A DNA stretch of 64,000 nt, from the NCBI RefSeq assembly GCF_000374125.1, contig NZ_KB893631.1, positions 1-64,000 of the forward strand, read 5' to 3'. Of the stretch, positions 63,901 through 64,000 are shown in pieces. The notes under the pieces are model-generated. The model made no database searches and was not told where the DNA came from. It saw nothing but the letters and a program-made list of their open reading frames with translations. The position numbers were made by a program, and so were the translations under genes. Within the stretch, counting starts at the first letter, position 1. Each line of letters opens with the position of its first letter. This stretch comes from Niabella aurantiaca DSM 17617 (GTDB lineage: Bacteria > Bacteroidota > Bacteroidia > Chitinophagales > Chitinophagaceae).

Positions 63901-64000
63901 GGTGGCTATTTCCCCCGCTATGCGGGCTATAACGCTTCTTTGAAGCAAACCATACAGACCCGTTATCTTCAGAACGTAGCCTATACAAGGCTCAAGAATA
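60985..64000 (+). CDS. SusC/RagA-type TonB-linked outer membrane protein, partial
   Basis: The frame is open from the ATG 60985 (another at 61015) to the window end, giving about 1005 residues with no stop. A signal peptide is followed by a CarboxypepD_reg-like domain (SITGIIIDSAGNAVPNATIT, up to residue about 115). The TonB-linked motif SDVVVVGYGTQKK follows, then the plug with GVSYNIRGTTSIGQG, ALILIDGVEGD and DAASAAVYGSKGTFGV. The SusC signature region VTVLKDAASAAVYGSKG is clear. SusC proteins import oligosaccharides or peptides with a SusD partner, which should lie just beyond the window. The gene may belong with the lyase/GH88 genes 4-7 kb upstream, but they are not contiguous. Confidence 0.93.
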   Translation, partial: MFRETSFKNCMRAFCLLCTFLCSALCCLSQDKSASITGIIIDSAGNAVPNATITLKDRNGTSSKQGIANGQGRFSFSGLNPGIYSIEVSSVGYQTLTIKTVRYDGRQTLQLSYTLEPVADQLSDVVVVGYGTQKKINLTGAVDQLGGEALEGRVQPSISQMLQGAIPNLNVNPLDGKPTRGVSYNIRGTTSIGQGGSALILIDGVEGDPSTLNPNDVESVTVLKDAASAAVYGSKGTFGVVLITTKSARKGKSVISYSGSASVQKQTSRPDFVTDGYEYAAHFFEAYNAWNNYSSVPSKLNKTQIFTLDWLEEFKKRKEQGINEPITVDKDGNYVYYGNEDYYDFLMKNTTFTQQHNLSVSGKSDKMEYYLSGRYFKSDGIYRFNPDIYKNYSLRAKEGLQVTDWLKVTNSLDYYYYTYRDPITAGEGGVIWRNIADEGHPSSPIYNPDGTFSYSAAYTVGDFVYGKNVRNNAGSNLRNTTAFETKFFNNSFHVKGDFTFRTQQYELTRVRVPVPYSVKEGEIKFLESSSNDNIYNANQKWNYLTANLYADYEKRFARHYLKGLLGYNYEQRNYDSKYITKTGLLSEDTKNINLALGNSTTATGGYNRYRISGLFFRLNYIYDERYLLEINGRYDGSSKFPLNEQWGFFPSVSAGWRISREKFWHIDPSVISDLKLRGSYGALGNGNIDPYAYLEQFSFSTSGRVLDGNKNPVTSAPGVIPDNLTWETARTSNYGLDAAFLQDKLTLTADYYIRKTLNMYTVGQTLPDVFGTGSPKGNYADLTTKGFEVSLAYRNFFEMAGKPFTYSLKATLADNSATIDRFYNATGGLSDYYVGKKVGEIWGYVTQGLFQSQEEIDNAPKQPLIKSSNSGKIYPGDLRFEDLDQNGVIDYGDNTIFEHGDLKVIGNETPRYLYSFNVNLDWNQIYFSAFVQGVGKQDWYPSNESIFWGQYNRPYNNLPVWHLNNYWTEENPGGYFPRYAGYNASLKQTIQTRYLQNVAYTRLKN

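Overview
The window comes from a member of the Bacteroidota, most likely the Chitinophagaceae (Niabella-like is my guess, not a proven assignment). The evidence is the SusC-type and other TonB-linked receptors, DUF4249 and DUF4270 lipoproteins, LytS/LytTR two-component genes, the panC / GT5-domain / DUF4270 neighbourhood, a one-strand suf operon with sufE and a DUF59 gene, Bacteroidota -7 promoter boxes (TAnnTTTG) and weak Shine-Dalgarno sequences. By eye the GC content is near 50 percent, except for one clearly AT-rich block.

Layout. 1-4.4 kb: a transposase remnant, a BON lipoprotein plus SH3-like protein pair, an ABC-F ATPase, a DUF3347 protein and tRNA-Lys(CTT). 4.5-10.3 kb: an AT-rich block directly after the tRNA carrying a LytTR regulator, its histidine kinase, a TonB-dependent receptor, a DUF4249 lipoprotein and a gene remnant; it looks like a small acquired island. 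10.4-20.9 kb: an AraC regulator, a lipoprotein, ribF, purM, purC, a large TonB receptor, a coiled-coil membrane protein and holA. 20.9-21.65 kb: a non-coding stretch with a regular array of six short hairpins. 21.6-32.6 kb: a sulfhydrylase-type PLP enzyme, OsmC, panC, a starch-synthase-domain protein, DUF4270, metK, gyrA and a TPR protein. 33.1-40.6 kb: an alanine/proline/threonine-rich lipoprotein and the suf Fe-S operon (sufB, C, D, S, E, a DUF59 gene, an Rrf2 regulator), interrupted by two decayed inserts. 40.9-44.6 kb: a small outer membrane protein, an NfeD-like/flotillin pair and a DNA glycosylase. 44.8-48.4 kb: a probable copper locus (CxxHC protein, MbnP-like, MbnH-like di-heme protein, Cys-rich porin-like protein). 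48.6-56.9 kb: a GSCFA protein, alcohol dehydrogenase, galM and galK, a GH88 hydrolase divergent from a heparinase II/III-type lyase, and a broken SRPBCC gene. 56.9-60 kb: selD and mnmH, then a regulator joining a CxxC metal-binding-like domain to an AraC helix-turn-helix. 60.98-64.0 kb: the start of a SusC receptor that runs off the window.

Functionally, most genes are housekeeping (purines, riboflavin cofactors, pantothenate, SAM, Fe-S clusters, replication, tRNA selenation). The accessory content is nutrient uptake: three TonB-linked receptors, polysaccharide-degrading enzymes, and a copper-linked MbnP/MbnH set. The intergenic DNA is unusual: several families of degenerate dispersed repeats recur at gene ends, and several housekeeping genes have a -7 promoter box only a few bases before the start codon.
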